Origin: Hanleya hanleyi
Lineage: Eukaryota > Mollusca > Polyplacophora > Lepidopleurida > Hanleyidae
Direction of reading: 5' to 3'
DNA: 64,000 nt
Assembly: GCA_036873755.1 (NCBI GenBank)
Contig: JAVTVY010039274.1
Span: forward strand, 62,001 to 126,000
The translations under genes were made by a program, and so were the position numbers. Below the pieces are notes generated by a model. The model searched no databases. It saw only the letters and a program-made list of their open reading frames with translations, and was not told where the DNA came from. Below, piece after piece: positions 12,440-23,218 of the stretch; the stretch's first letter is position 1, and each line of letters starts with the position of its first letter.

Positions 12440-13170
12440 AATAAGGTATTTTTGTCCCCCGCCGCAACGCGGCCGGGGACTTTAAAATGGTTCTTGATTC
12501 TATGTGTCCGTGCATGTCCGTGCATGTCTGTTCGAATGATTACTTCCTAACGCTTTGTTGGATTCTTCCGAAATTCGGCATACGCATTCCTTGCGACAAG
12601 ACGCCATTCGGTATCGCATTTCAGCAACATCTGCCTGAAGGTGGCGCCACTGAGTCAAAATGGTTCTTGCTTCTATGTGTCCGTGCATGTCTGTTGGAAT
12701 GATTACTTCCTAACGCTTTGTTGGATTCTTCCGAAATTCGGCATACGCATTCCTTGCGACAAGACACCAGTCGGTATCGCGTTTCAGCAACATCTGCCTG
12801 AAGGTGGCGCCACTGGGTCAAAATGGTTCTTGCTTCTATGTGTCCGTGCGTGTCCGTGCATGTCTGTTCGAATGATTACTTCCTAACGCTTTGTTGGATT
12901 CTTCCGAAATTCGGCATACGTATTCCTTGCGACAAGACGCCATTCGGTATCGCATTTCAGCAACATCTGCCTGAAGGTGGCGCCACTGGGTCAAAATGGT
13001 TCTTGCTTCTATGTGTCCGTGCATGTCTGTTGGAATGATTACTTCCTAACGCTTTGTTGGATTCTTCCGAAATTCGGCATACGCATTCCTTGCGACAAGA
13101 CGCCAGTCGGTATCGCATTTCAGCAACATCTGCCTGAAGGTGGCGCCACTGGGTCAAAATGCACACGCAT
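12440..13170 (+). repeat. Satellite-like array, alternating 173/163-bp monomers (336-bp dimer)
   Basis: The anchor GTCAAAATGGTTCTTG recurs at spacings of 173, 163, 173 and 163 bp (ATG positions 12,487, 12,660, 12,823, 12,996 and 13,159). The long monomer has an extra TCCGTGCATG decamer. Each monomer contains CTGAAGGTGGCGCCACTG. Copies are nearly identical within the same dimer phase, so the present unit of amplification is the 336-bp dimer. Open frames in this array follow the repeat and are not genes. The block starts just after GTCCCCCGCCG at about 12,457. Confidence 0.93.
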
Positions 13171-13500
13171 TCTTTATGAGAAGACGCGGTTGCGTACTGG
13201 ATTTCAGTAACATTTGCCTGAAGGTGGCGCCACTGAGTTGCGCTTCTTCATGCCCGTTCGAGTTAAAATGGGTCTAGCTGTCTTTGTGTCTGTGTCTGTT
13301 CAAATCCTTCACAGGCAATAACTTACAAAAGATTTGTCGGATTCCTTCGAAATTTAGCACATACACTCCTTGTGACCAGACATGGGTTGGTATTGCATTT
13401 CAGCAAGATCCACCTGAAGGTGGCGCCACTGGGTCTCGTTCCAATCTTCTGTTCATGTCCGTGGTTTCCATTCAAATACTTCACAAGCGATAATTTCCAA
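13171..13500 (+). repeat. Diverged monomers of the same satellite
   Basis: Two further copies keep the CCTGAAGGTGGCGCCACTG core (about 13,220 and 13,415) and the GGATTCCTTCGAAATTTAG block but differ widely from the array to the left. They look older than the 12,440-13,170 copies. Confidence 0.85.
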
Positions 13501-13559
13501 ATGCTTTGTCTAATAATTAGGCATCCCTAAATGCCTAAATGCGTTTGTCATTTGTTCTT

Positions 13560-14045
13560 CTTTCTTCCGCTTCTCGCTGTTTTGAATTTGATGTCGCTCT
13601 AAATGAAGGACACCATTTTCTTAAATTTGCTGTCCAGTCCTTCTATTCCACATCATATGATTTACACTAAAGATTTGCAGGAACCATATTTTTTTTCAGA
13701 AGTATAATATGAAATAACTGGCGGGGGAATCCCCGCAGTACCGAACCTGTGTTAGTTTTGAATTTTGTATCGCCTTAAATGAAGGACATTTCCTTCAACT
13801 TTGCTATGAAATCATTCTATTCCACATCATATGATTTACCCTAAAGCTTTTGCATGAACCTCATTATATTTCAGAAGTATAATATGAAATAACTGGCGGG
13901 GAAATGCCCGCAGTACCGAACCCCTGTTTTTTTAAATTTCGTGTCATCTTAAATGAAGGACAACGTTTTCTTCAATTTTGCTATCAAACAATTGTATCTC
14001 ACATCATATGATTTACCCTAAAGCTTCTGCAGGAACCATTTGTGT
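13560..14045 (+). repeat. Three direct copies of a different 172-175-bp repeat
   Basis: Units beginning near 13,582, 13,757 and 13,928 share AAATGAAGGACA, CACATCATATGATTTAC and AAGTATAATATGAAATAACTG. The first two end in GGCGGGG...CCCGCAGTACCGAACC, which is a short GC hairpin. The block lies between the two parts of the GGCGCC satellite, so the region is a nested or composite repeat. Confidence 0.85.
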
Positions 14046-14519
14046 CCACAGTGTAACTTACTATATTAATTACAACTGAGTTCCTAAAGTTTGGGTGCAC
14101 ACTGTGCATATGATCAATTTCCTGAATTGAATTGAATTCCACCTTGTGGTTTTTCGGACTGTGATAGATGATGGCATGCAGTTGTCAGTGTGGTTGTTTC
14201 ATGTACAGGGAGCTTTCTATGGCTTTCATGTCAGCACACCTATCACTACCCTCAAGAAGAGCATGTCCCCATCCCCAGGGCGCCGAGCCGCACCCTCCAT
14301 CTCCCAAACTAGCCCTCGCCCGACACTCATATATTGTGTTTGAGCATATATATCTCCAATATATCTTAGCAGAAGCTGAAATTTGTGTGTTGTCTGCAAT
14401 ATTGGGATAATATTGGGATAATTGCAACCCCAAAATGTTTCAATTTATCAGGCACAGACCCATGTTTTTGTATTTGGTAAATGGATCCCTTGTCTACATG
14501 TATATATTTTTGCTTGGGA

Positions 14520-16610
14520 ATTGTTTTTCTTGCCAATCCGCTTCCGGGTGGCGCCACCTTGGGCCAAATTAAATTGCATCTCCAGACAATAACTTTTGAA
14601 AACCTTAAGGATTCTTTCCAAATTTGGTGTGGTGGTAACTTGTCTCAAGATCTGGCTTGAGGATGTTTTTCATGTTGATAGGGGGACTACCTGAAAGCTA
14701 AGTTAAGTGTTTCCAGACAATAACTTTTAAAAACCTGAACCGATTCATTCCAAATTTGGTGTGTAGGTACCTCGTCTCAATTTCTCGTTTGGCATTGTTT
14801 TTCATGCCGATCCACATATAGGTGGTGCCACCTGGGAGAAAATTTTAAATTGTTTCCAGACAATAACTTTTTAATACTTAATAATGAACTTGGTATACAT
14901 GTACCTTACCTGAAGGTTTCACTTGGTATTGTTTTTCTTGTCGATCTGCTCATAGGTGGCGCCACCTGTAGGCCAAGTTAACATTTTCTATTTCCAATGT
15001 CAAGGGATCTTGCTTCAAGATCTCGGTTGGGATTATTTTTTATGCCTATCTGCCTACACATGGCGCTACCTGAGGGCCAAGGTAAAATTGCATTTCCGGA
15101 CAGTAACTGTTGGACCTTAATGGATTCTTTTAAATTTGGTATGTGGATACCCTCAAGTTATCTTATGGGGCCATGTTAATGATGTTTTTCCTAAGTTTTA
15201 CGTTTTTACTTTCTTCACAAATGATGAATGTTTCCTTTACTAAAGATGCAAAAGGCATGCCTCCAATCGTATTCGATCGACTGTATCTAGTTGCATATAT
15301 GCATTCCTTGTTACAAGATGTTGATTGGTATTGCGTTTCAGAAAGATCTGCCTGTAGGTGGCGCCACTAGGGTTCTTTCCGTTCTTTTGTGCTGCAAGCA
15401 ATAACTTTAAAACGCTTTGAAATGTTGCTCGAAATTTGGTTTCCGGGCAATAACTTGAGAACTGCTCATCAAATTCTTCCCAAATTAGGCATGCATATAC
15501 ATTGTACCTTGCCATGAGATGTTGCTTGGGAGTGCGTTATCCGCTTCTGCTCAGAAAGTGACGCCACCTGATGACAAAATCTGAAATTTGTTTTTGGCCA
15601 ATAACTTGAGAACTGCATGCTCATCGGATTCTTCTCAAATTTAGCATGCATTTACCATGCCAGGAGATGTTGCATGGGATTGCCTTTCACTCACTTGCAC
15701 TTACAGGTGGCGCCACCTGGTGGCAAAATCCCAAATTTGTCTCCGGGTAATACCATGACCTAAGATGTCGCTTGAGATTGCATTTCGCCCACTTGCGCCT
15801 ATAGGTGGCGCCATCAGGTGTTAAAATCAAAATTTGTTTTCAGCTATTAACTTGAGAACTGCTCATCGGAATCTCCTCAAATTTAGCATGCATGTATCAT
15901 GCCAGGAGATGTTGCGTGGGATTGCGTTTCGCTCACTTTTACTTACAGGTGGTGCCACTTGGTGGCGAAATACCAGATTTGTTTCCGGGTAATAACTTGA
16001 GAACCGCTCGTCAGATTCTTCTTAATTCTGGTATGAATATATCATGACATATGATGTCGCTTAGGATTGCGTTTCGCCCACTTGTGCTTACAGGTAGCAC
16101 CACCTCGTGTCAAATCTAAATTTGATTTCGCTCATCAGGTTTTTCTCCAATTTGGTATGCAGGTACCATGCTATGATATGTCCCTTGAGATTGTATTTCA
16201 CCTGCTTTTGCATACTGGTGGCGACACCTGGTGGAAAAAACTGAAATTTGTTTCTGGCAATAATTTGACAACTGCTCATCGGATTCTTCTCAAATTTGGT
16301 ATTCATGTGCCATAAGATGTCACTTTGGATTGTGTTTCGCACACTTGTGCATACAAATCTAAATTTGGTTTCCGGGCAATAACCCCTTTTCAGATTCTTC
16401 CCAAAGTTTGTATGCTGATTCACCATGTCATGAGATGATCCTTGGGATTGCATTTCGCCCACTTGCACCTACAGGTGGCGACACCTGGTGGCAAATTTAA
16501 AATTTGGTTTCCAGACAATAGGTTGAGGATGCATTCAGCTTCTTGTCAAATTTGGTTTTCAGATAATATGCCTTGAGATGTCACTTGGGGTCGCTTCTCG
16601 GTTACATAAT
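14520..16610 (+). repeat. Ancient GGTGGCGCCACC monomers
   Basis: About a dozen strongly diverged units of 120-190 bp carry CAATAACTTGAGAACTGCTC, a TTCTTCTCAAATTTGG-type block, GAGATGTCGCTTGGGATTG and the palindrome CAGGTGGCGCCACCTG (intact at about 15,705-15,720). They are clearly related to the 12,440-13,500 monomers, but spacing and sequence have drifted. No gene was seen; frames at 15,240-15,651 and 16,088-16,468 (minus) are repeat-derived. Confidence 0.85.
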
Positions 16611-17135
16611 TTCCATGCTTCATTGCATGGAAGCTAATTTACAGAAGCAAAAAATGTTCAGTCAACCGTTCTAAGTTGATTTTAAAACTTGGGAAGGCAG
16701 AATTAAGACCCTCCGCATCCAACGCCTATGAAGTATAGCAGTTGCCTCCCTCATGTATATCCCCTCGAGACCAACAATGCTAAAAAATATTGCTGCCATT
16801 TCGGTGGGGGACTTGGCATCCTCTGACTGCTTGTTGACCGAATAATCGTTCTTCTCATTTGTCTTTTCAGCATACCAGTTTCAGTGGTAGTATCACACGT
16901 TAATAGGAAATTACGATCGTGGCGTGCAAGATCATGGACTCTACGTTTCCTAACTTCTACCTAATTCGGCTCAAACCGGGCCTAGATGCCGTATGAACAA
17001 CGTGTTTATGTGAGATCGTCATGGTTTTCATATGAACAGACACAATCAAGGCGTGACTGAGATACAACACTCAAGGAAATGACTTGAAAATCAATTTGAA
17101 AAGCACATTACAGTTGCATAATATAGATTTTGCTG
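16611..17135. other. Flank of the satellite block
   Basis: Contains a short hairpin (CCATGC...GCATGG, about 16,612-16,633) and CGGTGGGGGACTTGGC at about 16,804, an inverted match to GTCCCCCGCCG at 12,457. No gene was seen. Confidence 0.4.
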
Positions 17136-17455
17136 TACACAGCCAGAAAAATGGTAATGGCTCCACAGCCTTTTACGAGTCTTGAAAAAAAGTGTTGGCC
17201 CATGTGAACACTAGAAAATGGCGTTGAGGCCAGTTCAACATCATATAATAATGTTGGTTGACCCTAATAATTGATGTTGAAAAGTACTAAACACTAAAAG
17301 TGCTAATGCTGGCTCAACACTAGGTAATGGTGATGGCCCACATCAATAAGGGTTGTTGGGGATACATGGTGTAGGTCTAAATTCAACACCAATTATTGAC
17401 GTTAAGCTCAACACAATTTTTTAGTGGCGATCAACGCCATTTTCCTAGCTGTGTA
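17136..17455. mobile_element. 320-bp MITE with TACACAGC termini
   Basis: The ends read TACACAGCCAGAAAAATGG and, on the opposite strand, TACACAGCTAGGAAAATGG. The flanking TA fits a Tc1/mariner-type TA duplication. The interior is non-coding and rich in TCAACA/TGTTGA motifs on both strands. It resembles a small non-autonomous DNA transposon. Confidence 0.75.
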
Positions 17456-17809
17456 GCAACATCCGGATGACTGAGGGCTTCTCAGTTAATTGCAAGAAAC
17501 TAGCTTCAAATACACATGTTCTGACCAGCTTCAATACAGACAAGCATCTACTATTATTGACGATTATTGGCATAATATACCTAACAGATTGATCCTGTCA
17601 GATTGAACAGTCAAATAAACTGACCCTACCTTTAGAAAGAATTGAAATCGTCAACAAACTGATGAAATCTATCGACTGAATTTTCAAACTGATAACTTTA
17701 AAACAGAAACATTCCAACATATGATATCTGTGCCAACTCAATCAAACCTCAATGTGGCGGGGCGTTTAGGATTAAAACGGCCCGAGTACGTATAACGATA
17801 TGTAAACAG

Positions 17810-18055
17810 GAGTGAGTGAGTGAGTAGTAGGGTTTAACGTCGTTTTCAACCTTGTTTCAGTCATACCACGACGGTGCCTACATGTGCCAGAACACGATAG
17901 TGCTCACAGTTCCTATTATCCTGGACGCTGATCAGCCCAGCCAGTACAGCACCCGGTCACACATCCAAGTATTGACCGAGCTTAACGTTGCTTAACTTCG
18001 GTGATCTGACGAGAACCGGTGTGTCCAACGCAATAAGCCGTACCGACACGTGCGA
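17810..18055 (-). mobile_element. SINE with 5S rRNA-derived head
   Basis: On the minus strand, about 18,050-17,945 matches eukaryotic 5S rRNA through its internal promoter region (ACCGGTTCTCGTC, GATCACCGAAGTTAAGCAAC, TACTTGGATG, GACCGGGTGCTGTA), with several substitutions. It continues into a body ending GGTATGACTGAAACAAGG, GACGTTAAACCC and an (ACTC)n tail at 17,810-17,825. A 5S head joined to a separate 3' body and a short-repeat tail is the SINE3 arrangement. It is therefore a retroposon and not a 5S gene. Confidence 0.85.
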
Positions 18056-19112
18056 ATGAATATATCCAAGTCATGGAATAAGAGATCCGAATAACGATTA
18101 TTCAGTCAATTAATAAAATGATTTCTGGGGAAAAAAAATATTATTATCATTTTTCTAAAGGGGGAACAAACCACGTACATGTAGATCATAATCACGATTG
18201 TCTGACAGATGGCAAATACCGATTCACTCACTTTCCGGTGGTGTTGGTCCCGTCCCATTCCTCCGTCTCTTGTCTATGTGAAGTAATAGCGTATTCCTCG
18301 GTAAACAAACCGCGCTTTTCCATGATTGTTTCTTGTGACTTTGGCCATTTAGTGAAATCACGATTAACCAGGTCTCGAAGAAGTCCTTGTGGGAAAATAA
18401 AACACAAATTCTATAAATGCGCCATCGCGTAATATTGACTATAGGCTCAATGTCTCAAAATAGAACATTTCTCAAAACTAAAGCGTCAGTTTACAAGCTA
18501 TGGTGTTAAACGATTTCATGTTTCATTTGAAACATGTCATGTTTACATGGGTTAAGAGAATGATGTAGGGGCAATTATGTGAAAGTCCTGTAATAGGAAA
18601 ATCTCTTATTTGGTGTATTCTGTTTGAATATAGTCATATATCAAAATGTTCCTTGTCTCATGTAGAAACCCACGATAACATGTTGACTAATGCAAGAAAA
18701 TTTAAATGAATAAAAAGCCTAAAAAAATAATTGCTCTTATGACTGCCAACAGAAGCTCACAAAGAATAAACACACAATCTTGAAAGGTACACTTGTCTCT
18801 GCTACAACAAAGAATATGTTAGACAAGAAAATTGCATTGGAAAGTATTTTTTAAAGATTTTTTTATCATTTACTATGTCAATGATAATTCGTGTCAGTCA
18901 CTATTGACAGTCACAGACAGGTGTGTGTCACACCACTATCACCAAGCTGTATTAGTTTGAAAAGCCAATACGCGTAATCCAGTTTGTGCTGTCAGTGGGA
19001 AAAGTGCCCCTGGATTCATCACATTCAATACCGAACTATTTGGCCGATTGATTCACATCCTGTGGTGATTGTGCCTGGTCTTAAACGAAGCAGCATAATT
19101 AATACACGACTC
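18056..19112. other. No gene recognised
   Basis: Open frames at 18,118-18,432 and 18,984-19,343 have no recognisable domain; the second runs into a MITE. I see nothing supportable here. Confidence 0.45.
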
Positions 19113-19458
19113 GCCGGTCGTCTGAAAGTGGTAAAAGAGAAGAGTTATTGCCCCTTTTTGGGGGAGCAAGATTCGGATACAGCAATGCCTTCAACATGGT
19201 CCTCGGGAAAAATCACCGTCATAAGTTTGTTTATGGACAGTGTCAGAAGCTCACAGGGACCTGAAATATTACTGAACTGTTCTAGAGTGAAAGAAGTCCG
19301 AAGAAATCATGTAAAAAAATCCTTTGAAATAACTTTTCTCTAGCAATTTTCAGTCCGTGGCTATAATTACAGCATGCGTGAGGCAAAAGTTTACTCGTGG
19401 TTCGCATTGCACCATGGGAAGGAAACATGGCGGTTTTTGCTATTGTTAGACGACCGGC
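19113..19458 (+). mobile_element. 346-bp MITE with GCCGGTCGTCT termini, copy 1
   Basis: The ends are GCCGGTCGTCT (19,113-19,123) and its exact complement (19,448-19,458). The whole interval aligns with 52,686-53,027 through GATTCGGATACAGC, CAGTGTCAGAAG, CTTTGAAATAACTTTT, TTACTCGTGGTTCGCAT and GGAAACATGGCGG. Two full-length copies with matching ends indicate a short non-autonomous transposon family. Confidence 0.8.
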
Positions 19459-19791
19459 AAGGGGTATATTGCCAATTGACACATATGTTGTTTAATCCAC
19501 ATTTCAGTTAGACTCCATTCACACAAAATTTCTAAACCGAGACAAGCAATGATTACTAAATTGTTTTACTTTATAATACATCCCAAAATAATTTTCAAAT
19601 CTGACAGTCCTTGTAATATATAATTTTCTAGCTGCTTTTTAATATTGTGTGTTTAATCTTTGTGAATTTAGCTGACAGTCCTAAGAATAAATAGCTTTGT
19701 AAATTTTTATTTATCTAAATACACTTGAATGTTAAACATATTATAGTGCGATTCTTCATGGGACAAGGAACATTTAATGTATGACTTTACT

Positions 19792-21230
19792 ATATTCAAG
19801 TAAAATTACCCACCTTCTGTCAAGCATTCCGTCTCCGAGCCCCGAAATTATGAAAACCTTAAACACTTTACTTTTCAGTTTTATGTGGGGCGATGGTCCA
19901 GATAGGGTGAAAAGAAATACTGTGATTCAGGATTATAGTGACGGGGGTTTACGTATGGTAAATATCTATATGTTTAATCAATCTTTAAAACTTACGTGGG
20001 TGAGAAAGATATTGAAAGGTGGGGACAATAAATGGTTCTTTATTAAAAACTAAAATGGGAACATCTTTAGATAAAATTTTTACTTTTGGCACACAATATA
20101 TAGATGAAGTGCTGCCAAAACTTAAAAATGTTTTTTGGAGGGAGGAGAAATTCGTACATTTAACAGAATCGGGCAAAAACAGCTATTTTACACTTCCAGT
20201 ATGGTATAACCCTCGTTTCAATGTTGGGGGAAGCCTTGTCTACTATCGTACATGGGCTGAAAGAGGTGTACTATACGTGTATGACATTTTAGATATCAAT
20301 GGTGAATTTATTGATTACGATTCGTTCTGTAACAAATTCGGATTTGGACCGTTTTTTACACGTTATTTAGGTATACGGAACTCTTTGCGCCAGTATTCAA
20401 ATGATACTATAGGAAATTGGAGAATAGATATGGTCTTCCCATTCATTCCAACATGCACATCTACAATAAGTAAGCACGAGAAAGGCACTAAAGATATATA
20501 TAATGTGTTAGTAGGTAAACTTAAAATTACTGATTTACGTCTTAAGCAGAAATGAGAAATGGTAATAGGTCAACACTCTTGTGAATGTTGGAAAAAAGTA
20601 TTCCTTCTTCCAATTACGGTGGTTCCAGTTTCGAATTGTACACAGAATTCTAGCTACAAACTCTTTCCTCTTTACAATTAAATTATGAGATAATGATAGG
20701 TGTACATTTTGTAACACGACGAGAGAATCCATTGTCCACCTTTTCTGGGAATGTAGAGAAACCCGTACTTTTTGGTGTAACCTACATGACAAAATTCAAG
20801 ATCGTACTACAATTAAAGTAGATTTGTTTATGAAGGACATCATTTTTGGCTTTTGACTTCGAGCAACATACAAAACTTTATTTTCTCATTAGCAAAATTT
20901 CATATTTATCGAAGGCGATGTCAAGGTCAAAAACCAGAGTTTGAAATGTATTTACTTGAGTTGGAGTACTACTAGAGGACTGAAAAAATGATGTTCCTCA
21001 GACAGGGTGGACAAAAATGGAACGAACGATGGGGATGTGGTCAAGTATTTTGCATTAGTTATTTTGTTAGTTAAGAGCGTGATAAATTAATTTGAAATTG
21101 TAAAAGAGTTTACACACTAGTGAATATGTGTACGGTATATGTACGTCTTTTTTATGTAACGTCTTTGTGTATTTTCGTTGGTGTGTTGTACTTTGTGAGG
21201 ATGTGAGAAAAAAAAATATTCAAGTAAAAT
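19792..21230 (+). mobile_element. 5'-truncated L1-type LINE with 15-bp target-site duplication
   Basis: ATATTCAAGTAAAAT occurs at 19,792-19,806 and again at 21,216-21,230, directly after a 9-A run (21,208-21,216). Between them lies the C-terminal part of an L1-like ORF2 and its 3' UTR. The exact duplication, the A-tail and the 5' truncation together support an insertion by target-primed reverse transcription. Confidence 0.85.
19807..20860 (+). pseudogene. LINE ORF2 C-terminal fragment, broken
   Basis: This is the C-terminal part of an L1-type ORF2, downstream of the reverse transcriptase core. Recognisable stretches include FMWGDGPDRVKRNTVIQDY with GGLRMVNI (about 19,880-19,970), a thumb-like region with LKLTWVRKIL, and a late Cys/His motif CTFCNTTRESIVHLFWEC (about 20,705-20,760), typical of the zinc-knuckle-like end of L1 ORF2. 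The reading frame shifts at about 20,045 and again near 20,555-20,610, and a stop interrupts it before the Cys/His motif. No endonuclease or YxDD motif is present because the copy is 5'-truncated. It cannot encode a working protein. Confidence 0.85.
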
Positions 21231-21719
21231 ACACCAAATAAGAGGCTCGTTCCTATTGTACTTTAAAATAATTGCCACAAATTCATCCCCAATGATGTGT
21301 CCACATGTATGATAAAGCAATAAAAAAAATGGAATCAAAGCACACCTCGCATTTATGAAGAGCCACACAAACCAATAAATGATAAACAAATATGACCCAA
21401 ATATTTTACAAATTCTTCTCAAACTCTCTCACATGTAAAATTAGCCATTTTTTATCAAATGTTTGGGTTTGCTAATTATTTTTGAAGGTCTGAAAATACT
21501 GAGCATTCGTAAAGGTATTAAAAGGGGTTTGGAGGTTTACGAATGCTCGTTCCGAATTGCTACTAAATGGCACAGTACGTATACTGATATTATTGCACTT
21601 ACAGCTAATATATTATGTGTTATACTGCATCGATGTATTGTCGCTGATATACTTTAATCATATATACAATGGAAATAAGTTACAGATTTACTGCCTTGTC
21701 TTTGAGAGACGTTGAAAAT
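21231..21719. other. No gene recognised
   Basis: AT-rich sequence between the LINE insertion and a minisatellite. A 64-codon frame at 21,463-21,657 has no recognisable features. Confidence 0.4.
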
Positions 21720-21724
21720 TAGCC

Positions 21725-22095
21725 ACACAATTATGGCGATATAGTTAAAGGAAAAAGAGAATAAAGTACCCATGGAGTAGAAAAATAGCCCAAAAGTTAT
21801 GGCGATATATAGTTAAAGGAAAAATGAATGGAGTACCAATGAAAGAGGAAAATAGCCTAAAAGTTTTGGCGATATAGTTAAAGGAAAAGAATAATGAAGT
21901 ACCAATGGAATAGGAATATAGCCCCAAAGTTATGGCGATATAGATAAAGAAAAAAATAATAAAGTACCAATGGAGTAGGAAAATAGCCCCAAATTATGGC
22001 GATATAGATAAAGGAAAAGAATAATAAAGTACCAATGGAGTAGGAAAATAGCCCCAAAGTTGTGGTAATAAAGTTAAAGGGAAAAATGGAATTAA
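21725..22095 (+). repeat. 65-bp minisatellite, about 5.5 copies
   Basis: Units start TTATGGCGATATAG and continue AAAGTACCAATGGAGTAGGA and AAATAGCCCCAAAG. Starts lie near 21,731, 21,798, 21,865, 21,931, 21,993 and a partial copy at about 22,058. The array sits immediately beside the splice donor of the exon at 22,115-22,361 and so probably lies in that gene's intron. Confidence 0.9.
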
Positions 22096-22114
22096 GTAAA
22101 AAAAAAAATCCTAC

Positions 22115-22361
22115 CGAGTTTCCCAGTGTACATCTCCTTGGATGGCGGCAGGATAATGCAGTCTTCGGTGTAAAGATCTGTTAATGCGCAAACGCTTTGG
22201 TTGTTGAAGGCATCGTCCCAATCCGCAAAGAATGAGTTTATAGCTGTCTTCCATTCTGAAATAGATCTCATAGTTTTCATCCTGTCAATTAAAGCATCAC
22301 CGTTGTTTGGTTTGAAACCACTAGACTTGCCACCCAAAAATCTACCAGACCTTTTTACTCT
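22115..22361 (-). CDS. Internal exon of an NTF2/SnoaL-like (DUF4440-type) protein
   Basis: A minus-strand exon of 247 bp opens after a pyrimidine-rich tract and CCAG and ends CTCG before gtagga. It starts in phase 0 and ends in phase 1. The peptide has a basic N-terminal part and then SEWKTAINSFFADWDDAFN, ALTDLYTEDCIILPP and GKLG. An amphipathic helix followed by L..LYTEDc..lPP is typical of the first half of SnoaL/DUF4440-like, cone-shaped NTF2 folds. Such domains bind small ligands or mediate oligomerisation, and many metazoan members are uncharacterised. Function cannot be stated further. Flanking exons were not located with confidence: the next downstream exon would lie below 22,115, past the minisatellite, and a candidate upstream start is the ATG near 23,725. 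The assignment rests on motif resemblance. Confidence 0.65.
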
Positions 22362-22699
22362 CTGGAACGAAAAAATAAAATAAATAAAAACAAGAAGCTG
22401 AAATTTCGTGAATTTAACTGTATCGTATCTGTACTGATATGACATTGGCATAAAAAAAATAAAGAAATTCTAGATATATATTTTCATCATATTATATTTA
22501 AATTTCAAAAAGTGTACTCATGTTCATGACAGTGTTGGAACTGTTCCAGCTTGGAACTGATAAAAGTGCCGGTACAGAGGAAGTTAACATGTCGCTTATT
22601 ATATTGGGGATCATTTTAGACGAATTTTGTAGAAAACGCGGTTTTCAGATTGATATCTAAATACCATAAGGATGTGATTAAAAAGCACCGTTTTCGTTG

Positions 22700-22805
22700 G
22701 TTTTTCTTCAAATTCTCACCCTCTTTTGTTCAAAACAGGGTCCAAAACTATTTTATTTTACGTAAGATAACTATTCCCCAATTTATTACAGAACTTTCGT
22801 GGAAA
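22700..22805 (+). repeat. Dispersed repeat family A, short fragment
   Basis: The segment with TTTTCTTCAAA, CAAAACTATTTTATTTTACGT and AATTTATTAC corresponds to the inner part of the family A copies at 6,335-6,560 and 51,885-52,295. Confidence 0.55.
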
Positions 22806-22887
22806 TGTTGCATAAATATATAAATCGGTTAAAGGACTTTTCAGGATCTAGGTATCCTCACTCTCCTTTGTGATTCATTTTTATAGG

Positions 22888-23218
22888 TAGTCCGCTGGTG
22901 ATTTTGGGCTTTGGCGGCCAAATTCCATGTTTTTGCTTGTATTTCCCAGTAGGTTATCTTCATTTTCTAGGTTGAGAAATGAGGATTTTCTTTAAAAGTC
23001 TCCTAGCCGAAGATTTTCCACAGCAACAACCATCCAATTTAATAAACTTTGATAGACATTGTGATTATATTCAAACAATAAGAATATAAGAAAAAGCTAA
23101 ATACTATTTATATGATTTTTTCACTTCTATGCTTCAAAACCAGGGCTATTCTCTGTTTTCTGAGTTATCAAATAGAGCATGGGTAAGTCCACTTAACGTT
23201 GTCTATAGCTAAATAATG
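22888..23218 (+). repeat. Dispersed repeat family B, copy 1
   Basis: Aligns in direct orientation with 57,528-57,825 through CTGCTGGTGATTTT-like, TTTAAAAGTCT(C/T)CTAGC, GCAACA.(C/T)CATCCAATTT, GACATTGTGATT, AAATACTATTTAT and TTATCAAAT(A/G)GAGCATGGG. Divergence is moderate. No coding content. Confidence 0.8.

Noticed and set aside
12487..13210. Repeated 60-80-codon open frames starting MVL.SMC
   Set aside because: They recur with the satellite period and exist on both strands; no independent sign of coding.
17945..18050. Functional 5S rRNA gene
   Set aside because: Several substitutions, no T-run terminator at the 5S 3' end, and fusion to a SINE body with an (ACTC)n tail.
18118..18432. 104-codon open frame
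   Set aside because: No domain, atypical composition, follows SINE sequence directly; chance ORF.
22201..22383. Plus-strand open frame at 22.2-22.4 kb
   Set aside because: Antisense shadow of the minus-strand NTF2-like exon, which has splice sites and a recognisable motif.
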